Positions 52,626 through 61,277 of a stretch of 64,000 nucleotides of DNA are shown here, in pieces. The first letter of the stretch is position 1, and each line of letters begins with the position of its first letter. Origin of the DNA: an uncultured Campylobacter sp. (GTDB lineage: Bacteria; Campylobacterota; Campylobacteria; Campylobacterales; Campylobacteraceae). Under the pieces are notes generated by a model that saw nothing but the letters and a program-made list of their open reading frames with translations, did not search any database and was not told the DNA's origin. The stretch is taken from assembly GCF_938045405.1 (NCBI RefSeq), contig NZ_CALIMW010000057.1:1-64000 (forward strand). The letters run 5' to 3'. Both the position numbers and the translations under genes were made by a program.

Positions 52626-55079
52626 ATGAAAAGACGAGATTTTCTAAAACTAGGCGCGCTGGCGGCGGCTTCAGCGCAGGCAAAACAATTAGGCGCGGCG
52701 GCGCAGGCGATATTTGACGAGCAGATGGGGCTTTGCGCGAATAAATTCGGCGCGTTTTACGTCCAAACCATCGGCGGCAGGGTCGTGGGCACAGAGCCGT
52801 TTGAGGGCGACGCGATGCCAACGGTGCTAAATAACGCTCTAAGCGATCACATCCAAAACGAAACGCGCGTGAAATACCCTTATGTGCGCAAAAGCTTCCT
52901 TGCCGATCCCTCAAATCCAAAGCCGCAGCTTCGCGGCAAAGAGCCCTTCGTGCGCGTTAGCTGGGACGAGGCGATAAAGCTAAGCGCTAAAATTTTAAAA
53001 GAAAACTTCGACAAATACGGCTCGGAGGCCATTTACGGACAGCTTTATCAGTGGGGCAGCCTCGGTAAGGTCGGCCACTCGCAGCGCACCGCAAAGCGCA
53101 TGCTAAACGCGCTTGGAGGCTACGTGAGCGAGCTTGGCGGCTACTCTTACGGCGCGGCGACGGCGTTTTTGCCTCACGTGACGGGCTCTATCGATCCGAC
53201 GCACGCTCCGACGCGCTGGGAGGGCGTGATAAAGGAAGCCAAAACGATCGTGTTTTGGGGCACGAATCCCGTCGTTTCAAACAAGATCGCTATCGGCGTA
53301 CCGATGCACAACTCCTACGCCTACTACGAGATTATGAAGGATAAATTTAAAAAAGGCGAGATGAAAATTTACAGCGTCGACGTTTACCGCAACGAAACGG
53401 CGGAGTATTTCGGCGCGCAGTATCTAGCCGTGCGCCCTTGCACCGATACGGCGATGCTGATCGGGCTTTGCGAATATCTTTACGAAAACGGACTTTACGA
53501 CAAGGAATTTATCGAGCGCTACACGGTCGGGTTTGATAAATTTAAGGATTATTTCACGGGCGCGAAAGACGGCGTGAAAAAGGATCTAAAATGGGCGAGT
53601 AAAATTTGCGGCGTGAGCGAAAAGGAGTTAAAAAATTTAGCCGATACGCTGGCCAAAAAAGACACGCTCATCGTCACGGGCTACGCGATACAGCGCCAGC
53701 ACCACGGCGAGATGGCGTACTGGGCGCTGATCACGCTAGCGGCGATGCTAGGCGACATCGGCAAGACCGGGCGCGGCTACGTGATGAACGATCAGATGCA
53801 TAAAAACGCCGACATTAGCTTCATCGCGCCAAAGCTTCAGGCTTTTAATCCCGCGGTAAACGAAAAATACATCGCCCCGCAGGGCAAGCTAGCTAAGGCT
53901 AAATATCACGAGATACCAAACAGCAGGCTCATAGACGCGATCATGGAGCCGGGCAAAGAGATCGAGCGCAACGGCAAAAAGTACGTCATGCCGCACATTC
54001 GCGTGATGTTTAACGCCAACGGCTCGACCTTCACCCGCCACCCGGACACCAACCGCGCGGTCGCAGCGATGAAAAAGATCGAAGCGATCATCACCACGGA
54101 ACCGTTTTGGACGAGTACGGCGAGGCTTAGCGACATCGTGCTGCCGTCGGCTCTGGAGTGCGAGCGCACGGATATAGAGTTCGCAAATTCGACTAGCGAG
54201 TATCTTTTTGCGATTAAGCCGCTAGTAAAGCCCGCAGGCGAGAGCAAGAGCGACTTTGAGATCGCGCGGCTCATCTGCGCTCAGTGGGGCGAGGAGTACG
54301 AGCAGGCCTTTAGCGAGGGTAAAACGGAGCTTGAGTGGGTGAAGGAAATCTACGCCGATGCAGTCCAAAAAGCCGAAGGCATGGGCATAGCAATGCCGAA
54401 ATTTGAGGAGTTTTGGCAAAAAGGCTACGTTAAATTTGATAAAATCGACGAGAAAAAGCGGTACTTCACAAACTACGCGGACTTCCGCGCCGATCCCGAG
54501 AAAAACGCGCTAAAAACCCCGTCGGGCAAGATCGAACTCTACTCCGAAGCGGTCGAAAAGCTAGGTTACGGCGACTGCCCGCCGCACGCGACGTGGATGG
54601 AGCCGTTTGAGTGGCTGGACGGCGACGTGAGCAAGTATCCTATCGCCATCAGCGGCGCGCACTCTAAATTTAGGCTCCACTCGCAGCTAAACAGCTCGCT
54701 CATCCGCAACTACGCCGAGATCGCTAACCGCGAACCCGCGCTAATTAGCCCCGCCACGGCAAAGGCGCGCGGTATCAAAACGGGCGACGTAGTGAGGATC
54801 TACAACGACCGAGGCGAGATCCTCTGCGGCGCGCTGGTGAGCGACACGGCGCAAGATAACGTCGTGATCGTAAGCGAAGGCGCGTGGTACGATCCCGCCG
54901 TCTGGGGCGAGCGTAACCTATGCAAGCACGGCAACATAAACGTGCTAACCAAGGATGTGCCTAGCTCGCAGCTATCGCAAAGCAACACCGCGCACACAAG
55001 CATGGTGCAGATCGAGAAATTTAAAGGCGAACTACCGAGCGTAACGGCGTTTGATAGGCCCGCGACGATAGAGGTTTAG
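52626..55079 (+). CDS. TMAO/DMSO reductase-family molybdoenzyme, Tat-exported (TorA-like)
   Basis: An 817-residue periplasmic molybdopterin (bis-MGD) oxidoreductase. The twin-arginine signal KRRDFLKLGALAAASA is at residues 2-17. No N-terminal Fe-S cysteine cluster is present, as in TorA and BisC. The Mo-ligand region is YGQLYQWGSLGKVGHSQ near residues 132-150, with a serine rather than cysteine. Further blocks: VFWGTNPVVSNK, the GDIGKTGRGYV segment, TTEPFWTSTARLSDIVLPSA and the C-terminal HSKFRLHSQLN. It probably reduces TMAO or a sulphoxide as an electron acceptor. No cytochrome c partner gene (TorC-like) is next to it, so electrons must come from a distant gene product. Confidence 0.88.
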   Translation: MKRRDFLKLGALAAASAQAKQLGAAAQAIFDEQMGLCANKFGAFYVQTIGGRVVGTEPFEGDAMPTVLNNALSDHIQNETRVKYPYVRKSFLADPSNPKPQLRGKEPFVRVSWDEAIKLSAKILKENFDKYGSEAIYGQLYQWGSLGKVGHSQRTAKRMLNALGGYVSELGGYSYGAATAFLPHVTGSIDPTHAPTRWEGVIKEAKTIVFWGTNPVVSNKIAIGVPMHNSYAYYEIMKDKFKKGEMKIYSVDVYRNETAEYFGAQYLAVRPCTDTAMLIGLCEYLYENGLYDKEFIERYTVGFDKFKDYFTGAKDGVKKDLKWASKICGVSEKELKNLADTLAKKDTLIVTGYAIQRQHHGEMAYWALITLAAMLGDIGKTGRGYVMNDQMHKNADISFIAPKLQAFNPAVNEKYIAPQGKLAKAKYHEIPNSRLIDAIMEPGKEIERNGKKYVMPHIRVMFNANGSTFTRHPDTNRAVAAMKKIEAIITTEPFWTSTARLSDIVLPSALECERTDIEFANSTSEYLFAIKPLVKPAGESKSDFEIARLICAQWGEEYEQAFSEGKTELEWVKEIYADAVQKAEGMGIAMPKFEEFWQKGYVKFDKIDEKKRYFTNYADFRADPEKNALKTPSGKIELYSEAVEKLGYGDCPPHATWMEPFEWLDGDVSKYPIAISGAHSKFRLHSQLNSSLIRNYAEIANREPALISPATAKARGIKTGDVVRIYNDRGEILCGALVSDTAQDNVVIVSEGAWYDPAVWGERNLCKHGNINVLTKDVPSSQLSQSNTAHTSMVQIEKFKGELPSVTAFDRPATIEV

Positions 55080-55107
55080 CGCGCTTTCTAGCTCTTGTGC
55101 CAAAGCC

Positions 55108-56157
55108 CTACCAGCCGTTTATCGCAAACAAAATCGCTAAGTTTTTCTGCGCCAAGAGCTCATCCGAGAGGCGGTCGTATTCGCCCCCGAGCCCCTTTTC
55201 TTGTGCCATAGACGGCGGCTCATCATCCCAAGAGCCCATCGCACCGAATACATCGGCGATCCCCGCTGCGGCAAACGCCCTCAAGCTCGGCTGCGGCAGC
55301 GCTGCAAACGAAACGGCGTAATACTCGCCCACAGCGACTTCGCCCCGCAGCGTCTTAAGCGCATTATCAAACGTCTGCGCAAAGTTTTCGCAGCCTATCT
55401 TGCTCGCAAAATCCCTGATTTGCACTAAAACATTCTCGAATTCTGCGCTGTTATCGCGCGCGCTTAGCGCATCCCGCGGCATCCCGCGCCAAAGGCGCTC
55501 GACGTATTTCACGCGCCAAGCCTTTTTATCGCGATCGTATTTCCAATCAGGCGTAAAAACGCCATCAAAGTCCTCAAAGCGGCAGACGATGCCGTTTACG
55601 CTCATACCCGAAAAGCCCAAAAGCGCTCTATCTTTTGCGAAAGTTGGAATACTAAGCCCCGCGTCCTTCAGACCGAGCTTTAGGCACTGCTCTATCCAAC
55701 GTCGCCGTGCGGAGATCGGCTCGTCCTCGCGCCCTTTTTGCGCGAGCCGTCCGGTGAAAAACTCGCGCTCTTTTTGCGCGACTTGCTCGGTAAAAAATTT
55801 GTGCTCTTTTTGCAGAAACGACGAGCCCGTGCTTTCGTCGGCGCCTTTTTTACCCGCCGTTTTTTCATTTACTGCTTCTTTGCCGTTCGCGCGCTTTTGC
55901 TCCGTTACATCGCCGCTCTCGGCGACTTTGTCCGTCGCACTGCTCTGCACTGCGCCGTACGCATCTTTACTTGCGTCGTTTACGCCGCCATACGCTGCGC
56001 GGATCGCGCCCTCTGCGGTGCGAAAATGCTCCTTTGCAAACTCAAAATTTAAATATTTTATATATTTTTGATCTTGCAGGAGTGGCTTAGGATTGCCGCG
56101 CAGAGCTAATTTTAGCGCGACGCACAGCGCGCACGAGAGATATATTTCGCCGTTCAT
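55108..56157 (-). CDS. Hypothetical protein with internal repeats
   Basis: I do not recognise this 349-residue protein. The N-terminal 50 residues (MNGEIYLSCALCVALKLALR) and the C-terminal 190 residues (from RRWIEQCLKLGLKDAGL on) look like folded alpha/beta sequence. Between them is a 100-residue charged, repeat-like segment (KRANGKEAVNEKTAGKK, then FFTEQVAQKEREFF and FFTGRLAQKGREDE, an imperfect duplication of about 14 residues). No signal peptide. AAAGGA stands just before the ATG. It is convergent with the molybdoenzyme gene and separated by 28 bp. Confidence 0.7.
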   Translation of the reverse strand: MNGEIYLSCALCVALKLALRGNPKPLLQDQKYIKYLNFEFAKEHFRTAEGAIRAAYGGVNDASKDAYGAVQSSATDKVAESGDVTEQKRANGKEAVNEKTAGKKGADESTGSSFLQKEHKFFTEQVAQKEREFFTGRLAQKGREDEPISARRRWIEQCLKLGLKDAGLSIPTFAKDRALLGFSGMSVNGIVCRFEDFDGVFTPDWKYDRDKKAWRVKYVERLWRGMPRDALSARDNSAEFENVLVQIRDFASKIGCENFAQTFDNALKTLRGEVAVGEYYAVSFAALPQPSLRAFAAAGIADVFGAMGSWDDEPPSMAQEKGLGGEYDRLSDELLAQKNLAILFAINGW

Positions 56158-56837
56158 AGATATCCTTTAATTTCGATCGCTGCCGTTCATGCGGCGGATT
56201 ATTTATGCTCCGCACCAAAAGCTAGCGGCGGCAAAATTTTAAAATTTTGCGCCTTAGCGACAAATTTAATCACGATAAAATTTGCGCGTGAAGCAAAAAC
56301 AAATCTGCGCAAAGATAGAATTCACAACCACCGCGAACATAAAATTAAAAGCAGCTGCCGTATCGAAAAAGGTACCGCTATAAATTTAGAGCAGCTCACA
56401 CACGGGCACGGATAAAATTCCGAAGCCGAAATCTACAAATACCACAAACAAGGCGACTTGCGTTAAATTTACGCGCACTTTAAAAATGACAAACCGCTTT
56501 AAAGAAATTTCAATCGCGCTCGCGCTATGAAATTTTAAAAGCAAGTTACCACACCGAGCTACCGATAAATTTAAGCAAGGCGATCGCACTACTGGATCAA
56601 AGATCGCGCCGATACCGAGCAAAACGCGCTATGAAATTTTAAAGACAAGTCGCCGCGCCTACGCTGCCACCAAATTTAAAATGAACCGATCGCACCGCAA
56701 AATTTTAAAAGCGAGCCGTTGCGCCCAAACTAGCTAAATTTAAAATAAAGTAATCGCTCCGTTTATGCTACGAATGCCGCCCGTCAGCAAGCTGCGCCCG
56801 CCAAGTCGCCGCTCGCAAGCTCTACGCCGAAAGCGTG
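56158..56837. other. 680-bp gene-free spacer containing a RAATTY array
   Basis: No coding frame or RNA is supported. The array is described separately (56230-56745). The remainder, next to pyrC, is GC-rich and featureless. Confidence 0.55.
56230..56745. repeat. Intergenic RAATTY array upstream of the 349-aa gene
   Basis: About 16 RAATTY hexamers in 515 bp, often within GCGCTATGAAATTTTAAAA, a 19-base phrase that appears twice almost identically (near 56521 and 56628). It lies between two genes on the minus strand. Spacing is looser than in the array at 42 kb. Confidence 0.7.
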
Positions 56838-58118
56838 CTACGCTACGACGTTTGGAAACTCATAGACCACGCGGCCGCTTTTGATCGTGCAAACCGCAGC
56901 GCCCGTAAGCTGCTTGCCGAGAAGCGGCGAGTTGCGCGATTTGGACTTATTTAGCGCCTCGTCGTAAACGTAGGAAATCTGCGGATCGATGATCGCGACG
57001 TCGGCCAAAAAGCCCTCTTTGATCTCGCCCTTGTCCTTTAAATTTAGAATTTTGGCCGGGTTAAACGAGCAGAGGCGCACCATGTCTTCAAGGCTGATGA
57101 CCCCCTCGTTTACGAGCCGCAGCGTAAGCGGCACGAGGGTTTGAAGCCCTAAAATTCCAAACGGCGCGTGATCAAATTCTACGAATTTATCGTCGGTATT
57201 ATGCGGAGCGTGATCGGTCACGATGGCGTCGATCAGACCGCTTTTAAGCGCCTCTCTGATCGCCTGCACATCGCTTTGGGTGCGAAGCGGCGGCGACATT
57301 TTAAAATTCGTATCGTATCCCATCAGCTCGCGCTCGTCGAAGGTGAAGTGATGCGGCGTAGCCTCGCAGGTGACGCGGATACCCTCGCGCTTAGCCTGCT
57401 CGATGAGTTTTAGCGACCACGCCGAGCTTACGTGCGCGATGTGGATGTGCCCGCCCGTCTTTTTGGCAAGCAGCAGATCGCGCGCGATCATAATCTCCTC
57501 TTTTTCGCTCGCCATCCCCTTTAGACCGAGGATCGCGCTGACTTTGCCCTCGTTCATCACGCCGCCGTGGCAAAGCGAGCAATCCTCGCTGTGATTTATC
57601 ACGAACGAGCCGAAGTGAGCGGAGTATTCGAGCGCCTGTCGCATCACGGAGCTGTCGGTCACAGGCAGCCCGTCGTCGCTGAAAGCCACACAGCCCGCCT
57701 CAAGCATATCGCCCATCTCGACGATTTTTGCGCCCTTGCAGTCCTGCGAGATCGCGCCTATCGGTAGTAGATCAATAAGCCCGCGTCCCTTAGCCTTGGC
57801 GATCATCGCGCGCGTGATGCTGGAGTTGTCGTTTACGGGCTTGGTATTTGCCATCGGAAGGCAGGTCGTCACGCCGCCTGCGACCGCGGTTTCGCTGCCG
57901 CTAATGACGTCATCTTTGTATTCGAGCCCCGGATCTCTAAAATGCACGTGCATATCGATGAGCCCAGGCATCACGAGCTTGCCCGCAGCGTCTATGACGC
58001 GGTCTGCGGCGGGACACTCGCGCGTGATCTTTGAAATTTTATCGCCCTCGATCAGGACGTTCGCCTCCTCGCTGCCGTTATGATTAACGATCGTGCCGTT
58101 TTTTATCAAAATTTTCAT
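56838..58118 (-). CDS. pyrC: Dihydroorotase
   Basis: A 426-residue zinc amidohydrolase that closes the dihydroorotate ring in pyrimidine synthesis. Metal ligands are in DMHVHFRDPGLEYKDD (about 55-70), with HIAHVSSAWS and TCEATPHHFTFDE further on, and the catalytic aspartate in VTDHAPHNTDDKF near 301-313. It is the type I (long) form. The start overlaps the pyrB stop by ATGA, so the two steps are co-expressed. Confidence 0.95.
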   Translation of the reverse strand: MKILIKNGTIVNHNGSEEANVLIEGDKISKITRECPAADRVIDAAGKLVMPGLIDMHVHFRDPGLEYKDDVISGSETAVAGGVTTCLPMANTKPVNDNSSITRAMIAKAKGRGLIDLLPIGAISQDCKGAKIVEMGDMLEAGCVAFSDDGLPVTDSSVMRQALEYSAHFGSFVINHSEDCSLCHGGVMNEGKVSAILGLKGMASEKEEIMIARDLLLAKKTGGHIHIAHVSSAWSLKLIEQAKREGIRVTCEATPHHFTFDERELMGYDTNFKMSPPLRTQSDVQAIREALKSGLIDAIVTDHAPHNTDDKFVEFDHAPFGILGLQTLVPLTLRLVNEGVISLEDMVRLCSFNPAKILNLKDKGEIKEGFLADVAIIDPQISYVYDEALNKSKSRNSPLLGKQLTGAAVCTIKSGRVVYEFPNVVA

Positions 58119-59044
58119 CGTGCGCTCCTATTTAAATTTATCGTATGAAGTATCGCCATTCGCATCGCCTCGCCGTTTTCTACCTGATCTAAAACGCAGC
58201 TATAGCGCGGATCGTCGGCTACGTCGGAGTTGATCTCCACGCCGCGGTTGATCGGGCCTGGGTGCATTATCATGACGCCCTCTTTCGCCGCTTGCATTCG
58301 CTTGGCGGTAAGTCCGAAAAATTTCGAGTACTCGCGCACGCTCGGGAAGCTCGGCTCGCCGTCTTGCCGCTCGAGCTGTATTCTAAGCATGATGATGACG
58401 TCGGCGCCCTCTATCGCCTCCTCTACGCTTTTGCATATCGGGCAACCGAACGCGTCGCAGTCGCGCAGCATCATCGGAGGGCCGAAGAGCCGCACGTTTA
58501 TGCCGAGCTTTCGCATCGCCCAGATGTCGCTTCTAGCTACGCGCGAGCGAAATATATCGCCGATGATCGCGACGTTTAAATTCTCGATCCTGCCCTTGTG
58601 CTCGCTGATCGTAAAAAGATCCAGCAGCGCCTGGCTCGGGTGCTCGTTCAGCCCGTCGCCCGCATTTACGATCGATGCGTCGCAGTTGGCCGCGACGAAT
58701 TTCGCCGCGCCCGAGCAGCTGTGGCGCAGCACGAATATATCCGTGCGCATCGCCTGCATATTTCTGATGGTATCGATCAGCGTCTCGCCCTTTTTCGTGC
58801 TGCTGTCCGCAGCCGTGAAATTTACGCTGTCCGCGCCCAGGCGCTTGGCTGCGATCTCAAAGCTCGTGCGGGTGCGGGTGGAGTTTTCAAAAAACGCGTT
58901 GATGACCGTCTTGCCGCGAAGCGAGTCGGATTTTTTGATATCGCTGCGGTTGAGCGATTTAAACTCGCGCGCCAGATCAATGAAGTCGTAGATGTCCTCG
59001 CGGCTCAGATCCTGCGCGCTAAGAAGATGCTTTAGCTTATACAT
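58115..59044 (-). CDS. pyrB: Aspartate carbamoyltransferase catalytic subunit
   Basis: A 309-residue enzyme for the committed step of pyrimidine synthesis. The carbamoyl-phosphate loop FFENSTRTRTSFEIA is at about residues 52-66, and NAGDGLNEHPSQALLDLFT near 127-145 and HPGPINRGVEI near 262-272 are diagnostic. No regulatory subunit gene (pyrI) follows. AAAAGGAGAGGG precedes the ATG. Confidence 0.96.
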   Translation of the reverse strand: MYKLKHLLSAQDLSREDIYDFIDLAREFKSLNRSDIKKSDSLRGKTVINAFFENSTRTRTSFEIAAKRLGADSVNFTAADSSTKKGETLIDTIRNMQAMRTDIFVLRHSCSGAAKFVAANCDASIVNAGDGLNEHPSQALLDLFTISEHKGRIENLNVAIIGDIFRSRVARSDIWAMRKLGINVRLFGPPMMLRDCDAFGCPICKSVEEAIEGADVIIMLRIQLERQDGEPSFPSVREYSKFFGLTAKRMQAAKEGVMIMHPGPINRGVEINSDVADDPRYSCVLDQVENGEAMRMAILHTINLNRSAR

Positions 59045-59078
59045 TCCCTCTCCTTTTTTGGGCCGAATTTCAGCCGTA

Positions 59079-59084
59079 ATTGTA
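59079..59084 (-). promoter_or_regulatory. Probable -10 element of pyrB-pyrC
   Basis: On the minus strand this is TACAAT within TTTTATACAATTAC, 35-40 bp upstream of the pyrB ATG, after a T-rich stretch as usual in Campylobacter promoters. Confidence 0.45.
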
Positions 59085-59323
59085 TAAAAAAATCTCTGAT
59101 AAAATTTTAAAATTTAAGAGCGGGGCTCAAATTTAGACGCGAAATTTTGCTTGGAATTTCATTTAAGATCACATACGAAGCGTGAGCGGAATTTTGGGGT
59201 AAAATTTAAAAATTTTAGGATTAAATTTGAGCTTTTTGAGCGAAAATTTTAAAAAATCCGCCACGCCACTTACGTAAAATTTTAAAGCTTTACGCGCGGC
59301 GGGCGGCTAGAAAAACAAAGAAT

Positions 59324-59854
59324 TTAAAGCTTATTTAAATACTTTATATAATTTTTCGCGCTATTTTCTACGGCTTGCTCGCTTTTATCGTAAGTAAAGC
59401 CGTATGAGACGAAATTTGGTAGCGCAATCGCGCCGACGAAATTAAACGTAGCCTTAAATGGCGCTAGCACCTCATCTACGCTAAAGCCCACAATGCCGTT
59501 TTTAGAGTAGTTTGCCTCGGTCGCGCCAAGTGAGATCGCAAGCGCGAATTTTTTGCCCTTAAGTTTGCCGCCATCCTCTCCGCCATAAGCCCAGCCGCGC
59601 GTAAAAACATCCTCAAACCACTGCTTAAGAAGCGGCGTGCAGTTTGAAAAACGAAACGGAAACTGAAGCACGATTTTATCGTGGCTTTCGAGCAGTTTTT
59701 GCTCCTTTTCCACATCGATTTTAAAATCCGCATAAAGCGCGTAAAGATCATGAAGCTCGAACTTATCAGGATGGGCTAGCACAGCATCCCTCCAGTGGCG
59801 GTTTACGAGCGAGTTTGCGATATTTGGATGAGCCAAAATAATGAGAGTTTTCAT
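59324..59854 (-). CDS. NAD(P)H quinone reductase, flavodoxin-like fold
   Basis: A 176-residue flavoprotein of the NQO/KefF/MdaB type. It starts KTLIILAHPNIANSLVNRHW, the FMN/FAD phosphate-binding segment, followed by KIVLQFPFRFSNCTPLLKQWFEDVFTRGWAYG (about 61-92) and SLGATEANYSKNG near 108-120. It probably reduces quinones by two electrons for oxidative-stress defence. No Kef channel gene is close by. Start has AAAGGATAG upstream. Confidence 0.85.
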   Translation of the reverse strand: MKTLIILAHPNIANSLVNRHWRDAVLAHPDKFELHDLYALYADFKIDVEKEQKLLESHDKIVLQFPFRFSNCTPLLKQWFEDVFTRGWAYGGEDGGKLKGKKFALAISLGATEANYSKNGIVGFSVDEVLAPFKATFNFVGAIALPNFVSYGFTYDKSEQAVENSAKNYIKYLNKL

Positions 59855-60414
59855 TTCTATCCTTTAAATTTGAAATTGCGGGGCGCATTATAGCCCTACT
59901 TCGTAAAATTTTTCTCGTTTTATCGCAAGCAGCCTTAAATTCTAAAGCTTTACCAGCCGCCACCCGCTTATCTTTGACAGCGGCTTCAAAGAGCGCGAGC
60001 TTTGAATTTCAAACTTCATCCATTACTCGCGCTTTATTTTAGAAATGCTCGCCCTTGGGGCACTCGTCGCGTTTTACGGAGGTTTATCACTTCTTTGCAA
60101 ATATTCATATTCCATTGCGGAAGCTCGCGCGAGTAAAATTTTAACGAAGCCGCCGCGCAGGGGAAATTTTAATAAAATTTAGCATCGTTTCTCTGCGAGC
60201 ATTCGCCACAACAAATAAAATTTAGATGAAATCTAGCCGTGCTTTAAACTATATAATCTTGCCATCGGTTCCGTCGTCGGGCTGCGGGTGCTCATCGCGC
60301 TCTTATGAGTGTCCGTCACGCTTTCGTGCAGGCTCGTTACGCTCCTGCGAAGACTTGCCGCTTTCCTGCGGATGGTAGTTGCAACAAAAAATTTTGAGTA
60401 GAATTTAGCGTAAT
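59855..60414. other. 560-bp spacer with fragments of the neighbouring lipoprotein gene
   Basis: No intact gene. The stretch 59935-59961 closely matches the 3' end of the downstream-flanking lipoprotein gene (60415-60445), and 60291-60314 resembles 60463-60486. This suggests remains of a partial duplication or of a second copy that decayed. GC-rich short words (GCTCCTGCGA, TTTCCTGCGG) recur near 60300-60375. Confidence 0.5.
59935..59961. repeat. Copy of the lipoprotein gene 3' end
   Basis: TTAAATTCTAAAGCTTTACC is repeated at 60415 with a 4-base insertion (GCCT) before ACC, and both continue AGCCGCC. At 60415 this is the stop codon and last residues of the lipoprotein gene. Confidence 0.7.
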
Positions 60415-61266
60415 TTAAATTCTAAAGCTTTGCCTACCAGCCGCCTCTTCAGGATCTGAATTATCATCGCGCTCCTGCGAGCGCCCGCCGCGCAGCTCCT
60501 GTCTGGGCTGCACGCCAAAGCCCTCCAAGACCTTGCCTAGGCTTTCATTAGCGTCCTTGATGATACCTTGCAGGCTTTCGCCCATCTGATCAAGGTTTTT
60601 GCCCGCCTCGCGCGCCGCCGCCTCGCCCTGCTTTAGCAGATCCTTGGTCCTATCGGCGTTGCGAGCGGCGAAATCGTTCAGCGCTTCGGGCGCCTTTTTC
60701 TGCAAATTTTGCAAGGCCTCGCCCAAAACTTTAGCATCGTTTGCAAGCTCGTCTATCGTGGAATTTAGATCGGATTTTTGCTTGCTCTCAAAGCCCTGCG
60801 GCACGGAATTTTGCGTGGAGCCTTGCATAGAATTTTGTGTGGAGCTTTGAACGGAATTTCGCCCCGAGCTATCCGTGCTTTTATTAAAATTTCGCCCTTG
60901 ATTACTCGCGCTAAAATTCTGTTCCGATCGTGCGCTTTGTTCGCGATTTTGCGCGTCTGATCCGCCGTCGCAGCCGCTTAAAATACATATCGCGGCTAAC
61001 GCCAAAGTAAAATTTCGCGCCGCGTTTATAAAACTAAAATTTCTAGCGCGACCCGCTGAGATAAAATTTAATCCGCCCTGCGCCGAGATAAAATTTCGCC
61101 CGCTGCCGATCTTTATAAAATTCTGCCTAACGTATGCCGAAGTAAAATTTCGCCCGCCATCCGCCGAATCGAAATTTCGCGACCGTCCAGAGCCCGGCTC
61201 GCCGCTAGCTCTGATAAAATTCTGCGCCAAATCCCGTCCGCACCCTTTCAAAATTCGTCTTTTCAA
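60415..61266 (-). CDS. Lipoprotein with a repeat array ahead of its signal peptide
   Basis: A 283-residue protein of unknown function. TTG at 61266 has AAAGGAG upstream. The expected lipoprotein signal, RNFTLALAAICILSGC, ends with the lipobox LSGC, but only at about residue 99. Residues 14-90 before it are nine-residue repeats of the form (G/A)RNF(I/T)SAxx. After the cysteine comes a second repeat region (QNREQSARSEQNFSAS, GRNSVQSSTQNS) and then a helical domain (about 165-250: STIDELANDAKVLGEALQNLQ, LGKVLEGFGVQ) that may form a coiled coil. The array adds about 75 residues to the n-region, so export may need an internal start; I see no ATG close to the hydrophobic segment. Confidence 0.7.
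   Translation of the reverse strand: MKRRILKGCGRDLAQNFIRASGEPGSGRSRNFDSADGGRNFTSAYVRQNFIKIGSGRNFISAQGGLNFISAGRARNFSFINAARNFTLALAAICILSGCDGGSDAQNREQSARSEQNFSASNQGRNFNKSTDSSGRNSVQSSTQNSMQGSTQNSVPQGFESKQKSDLNSTIDELANDAKVLGEALQNLQKKAPEALNDFAARNADRTKDLLKQGEAAAREAGKNLDQMGESLQGIIKDANESLGKVLEGFGVQPRQELRGGRSQERDDNSDPEEAAGRQSFRI
60806..61256. repeat. RAATTY array with exact 27-bp period in the lipoprotein gene
   Basis: Seven RAATTY cores start at 61010, 61037, 61064, 61091, 61118, 61145 and 61172, each exactly 27 bp apart. Further cores are at 61217 and 61251 on one side, and at 60914, 60887, 60854, 60830 and 60806 on the other, with steps of 27, 33, 24 and 24 bp. All these last steps are multiples of three. 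Typical unit on the plus strand: AGTAAAATTTCGCCCG. The linkers differ between units, so only the core and spacing are conserved. Confidence 0.9.
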
Positions 61267-61277
61267 AATCCGCTCCT

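Noticed and set aside
55400..56071. Plus-strand open frame opposite the 349-residue gene
   Set aside because: Shadow of the minus-strand frame, which has a clear ribosome-binding site and more protein-like composition; neither has a known family, so certainty is moderate.
60990..61190. Possible CRISPR or 27-bp minisatellite
   Set aside because: Exact 27-bp spacing was tempting, but linkers differ between units and the array lies within a coding frame; no cas genes are present.
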